This document shows positions 61,761 through 64,000 of a stretch of DNA of 64,000 bases, one piece after another. The stretch is from Cladopsammia gracilis (taxonomy: Eukaryota > Cnidaria > Anthozoa > Scleractinia > Dendrophylliidae). Below the pieces are notes generated by a model that was given only the letters and a program-made list of their open reading frames with translations, made no database searches and was not told the origin of the DNA. The stretch spans positions 1,257,001 through 1,321,000 of the forward strand of contig JAJGOT010000114.1 in the NCBI GenBank assembly GCA_022457155.1, given 5' to 3'. Numbering within the stretch: the first letter of the stretch is position 1; the number at the start of each line of letters is the position of its first letter. Made by a program: the position numbers and the translations under genes.

Positions 61761-64000
61761 AGAACAGATGCTATGTCGATTGCAACAAATAACCAGAGTG
61801 AGACAGTCATAAACCCATTGTCAAAGCGTGTTATTACCGCAGCCCACTTGATGAAACGCGTGATAAAAAGTGTCAAAAAGTAGCTTGATGTTATGTTTGT
61901 AAACCTTGAAAGTTTTGTTTACTTTCTCTTGCGATCTTGAGAACTACCTTTTTTCCTAACATCGCATCATGTGCAATTTTTTGGTAATTTTCGATTTTAA
62001 CGGCTTTTGCAAAAATCTGAGAAACGGCTCGATGAATTTTTTTTTTAAAACATTCACTGTGCATGCTTACCGATGTGTAAAATATTATCTGAAAGTTTCA
62101 TTGGCATTGATTCACTGGAATGCCTTTAAATTTAAAGATGAAGACGACGTACGAACCGGCCGAAAAAATGGCGTTACAAATTTACTTTTTTAAGTTATTC
62201 TCAGTAATGATTTCAAATCAATGCCCACTGCATTCCTCCGTGATTTATACTTTCGTTGTGATCTGCTGTGCATCTATTATTATCTATATTCGGGCATCAT
62301 TGTACCTTATGGTAATATCGATTTTACCAGAAAATATATCTTGCCAAACTTCAATTCAAAACCAGTTAGTGGTGAAAATTTCACGTTGATCTGACTTGGA
62401 GAAGACCGCTTAAAAGCCGATTGAAAAATGTTGGTATGGTCTCCAGAAATTAAAACTGTATCGAACCACCTTAACTTGTATTTTTAATACTTCCATTTAT
62501 CTGTTGCTCGAAAAGAAAGAAAACGAAATCGTTATTGAATGGAACTCTCGCCAAACCCGGCGATAATGTAAGTTCCTTTTGATATGTTTCGTTTCGTCAT
62601 CTTCCTTTTTCTTACGTTGTAAATAAATCCAATAATCTATAATATTGAAGTTGCTATATCAGTCGATATGACTTCAGTAACACTTCGCCTCAGGCTATAA
62701 ACCACTTGAAAAAGTGAACTTTTTTACTTTTTGAAGCCCGCTCATAGCCAAGGGCAAGAACAATATAATTAAGTGTTCTTATTATATTGTGCTACAACTT
62801 GATGTAAACAGCCTCAAACACGAGAATGCGCACGTCTCAAGTGAGCCCAATTGTGCGTTTTCATACTGTGGCGAAACAAATTCTGTCTGATCACAAATGA
62901 AACACGTTTTACTATGTAAAGTGACCACATCAGTCGGCGCATCACGCGAATCATGATCGAAAGATGTTTACTCTGAACATTAATTAAAACTTAACCTCAC
63001 GTGGTAGTTTCGATCCAAGCCAGACGAAAGAATGTCGTCGCCTTGTTAAATACTACATATCCCTTCATTCCCCAAGAGCGCTTATTGACAAGTGAGATTA
63101 AACCACAAAATCGTACAACAGCAAGTTAAAGCTTTATCCGTTTCTGTTCATGTGTAATTAATTAAAATGATTTTATGCGAACTTATGCGTGCTTTGTTTA
63201 CAGTATAAATTATAGAACCAGACGTGAATGTGATTTATGGAGGGGGATATTGGAGGGTAGCCCATACCGCAATACCGCAGCATAAAATCAAAAATACCGC
63301 AATACCGCAAGGAAAATCAACAAAATACCGATTCCGCTGGTATGGATATCAGGCAGGTACAAATATTTTTGTAGGGATGTAGGATAAGCAATCTAGTTAC
63401 GGTCAGTTGCGCGTTTTACGTAGTCGTAGTAAGACTTACCTCGTAGAAGGAACTAAAGCTTTCGCAGTAAATGACCACGTGACACTCTCGTAACAGTTCC
63501 AGGTTGCATACCGAAAATGTTAATTGCTCTCTCCAATTGTATCCCTTTGTCCACTCCGAATGTGTGGTTCCAGAAAATATCCATACCCCCTACACGGATG
63601 GTCTTTCAATTTAGACCCACCCCCCCCCCCCCCCAACCCACTCGACTTTTCTTTTTACCCTTTTCAAATTCACAACTGTGTCATGCCTTTAGACCTTTTA
63701 ACATGGTATTGGCCATGTATTCGCTGAGGGATGGTTTATGTTCTATCTTCACTTTCTTTATCGTGACAACGACATGATATTTCAAATTCTTTGCCTATTA
63801 CTCATGGTCACGCGCCGCTGTGACGTGGGTCAATTGGCAAACATTTGAATTCGAGCTCTCATCTGTTGCCATCACCTTGGCGATTTGGTAGAGAATTGGC
63901 GTTCGCGCTAGTTTTTCTATCATTTTACTGCTACACCGTGCTGACGAGACCCAACCAGGTCGAAACAGCTGTCCACGGTTGCATTTTGGCTTTCAGTTTG

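Larger units (their letters stand above)
49771..64000. other. Gene-poor region, no host protein gene recognised
   Basis: Open frames here are short and lack family resemblance; the longest in non-repeat DNA (52366-52626, including VFTVPELMTLTRHCQQYTEV) is unplaced. What can be identified is repeats: foldbacks, Harbinger-like MITEs, a large inverted duplication, LINE tails and a Penelope-like fragment. The stretches 51380-53960, 58150-59150 and 61770-64000 hold nothing else that can be supported. Confidence 0.5.

Overview
The window is animal nuclear DNA: genes are cut into short exons by GT-AG introns, introns are crowded with small inverted-repeat transposons, tRNA-headed SINEs and LINE/Penelope remnants, and the base composition is AT-rich. 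A GPI-tailed, three-pair hephaestin-like multicopper oxidase, an intronless orphan rhodopsin-like receptor and a double-CUB surface protein together point to a cnidarian, most likely an anthozoan such as a stony coral. The species is inference; the exons and repeats are read directly.

Layout. (1) 1-30198, plus strand: a hephaestin/ceruloplasmin-like ferroxidase gene. Fourteen exons can be traced; the window opens inside cupredoxin domain 1, so the start codon and signal peptide lie upstream. All splice junctions agree in phase and give 1,088 residues. All eight trinuclear-copper histidines and three complete type-1 copper sites are visible, and the last exon ends in a GPI-type hydrophobic tail. 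(2) 33143-34147, plus strand: an intronless class A GPCR with a TATA box 49 bp before its ATG. (3) 41377-49770, minus strand: a secreted or GPI-tethered protein with two CUB domains. Five exons are defined and the extreme 5' end is unresolved. (4) 49771-64000: no convincing host gene, mostly repeats, including a Penelope-like GIY-YIG endonuclease fragment.

Mobile DNA. Intron 2 of the ferroxidase gene holds the most interesting structure: a 4,041-bp element (6671-10711) with roughly 190-bp terminal inverted repeats and a 3-bp TAG duplication. Its only recognisable ORF is a decayed XPG/PIN-nuclease-like protein with a Cys-rich C-terminus, resembling Academ-type DNA transposons. That ORF is split by a 718-bp TTAA-flanked MITE whose removal brings the reading frame back together. 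Further families include Harbinger-like MITEs (TWA duplications), Mutator-like MITEs (9-11 bp duplications), pogo-like MITEs, foldback elements, three copies of a tRNA-headed SINE, and several minisatellites. One minisatellite carries about fifty CCAAT-box-like repeats inside an intron of the CUB gene.

The ferroxidase and the CUB protein are both predicted cell-surface or secreted proteins. Hephaestin-like and CUB-domain proteins have been reported in coral skeletal organic matrix, but nothing in the sequence shows that these three neighbours work as a unit.
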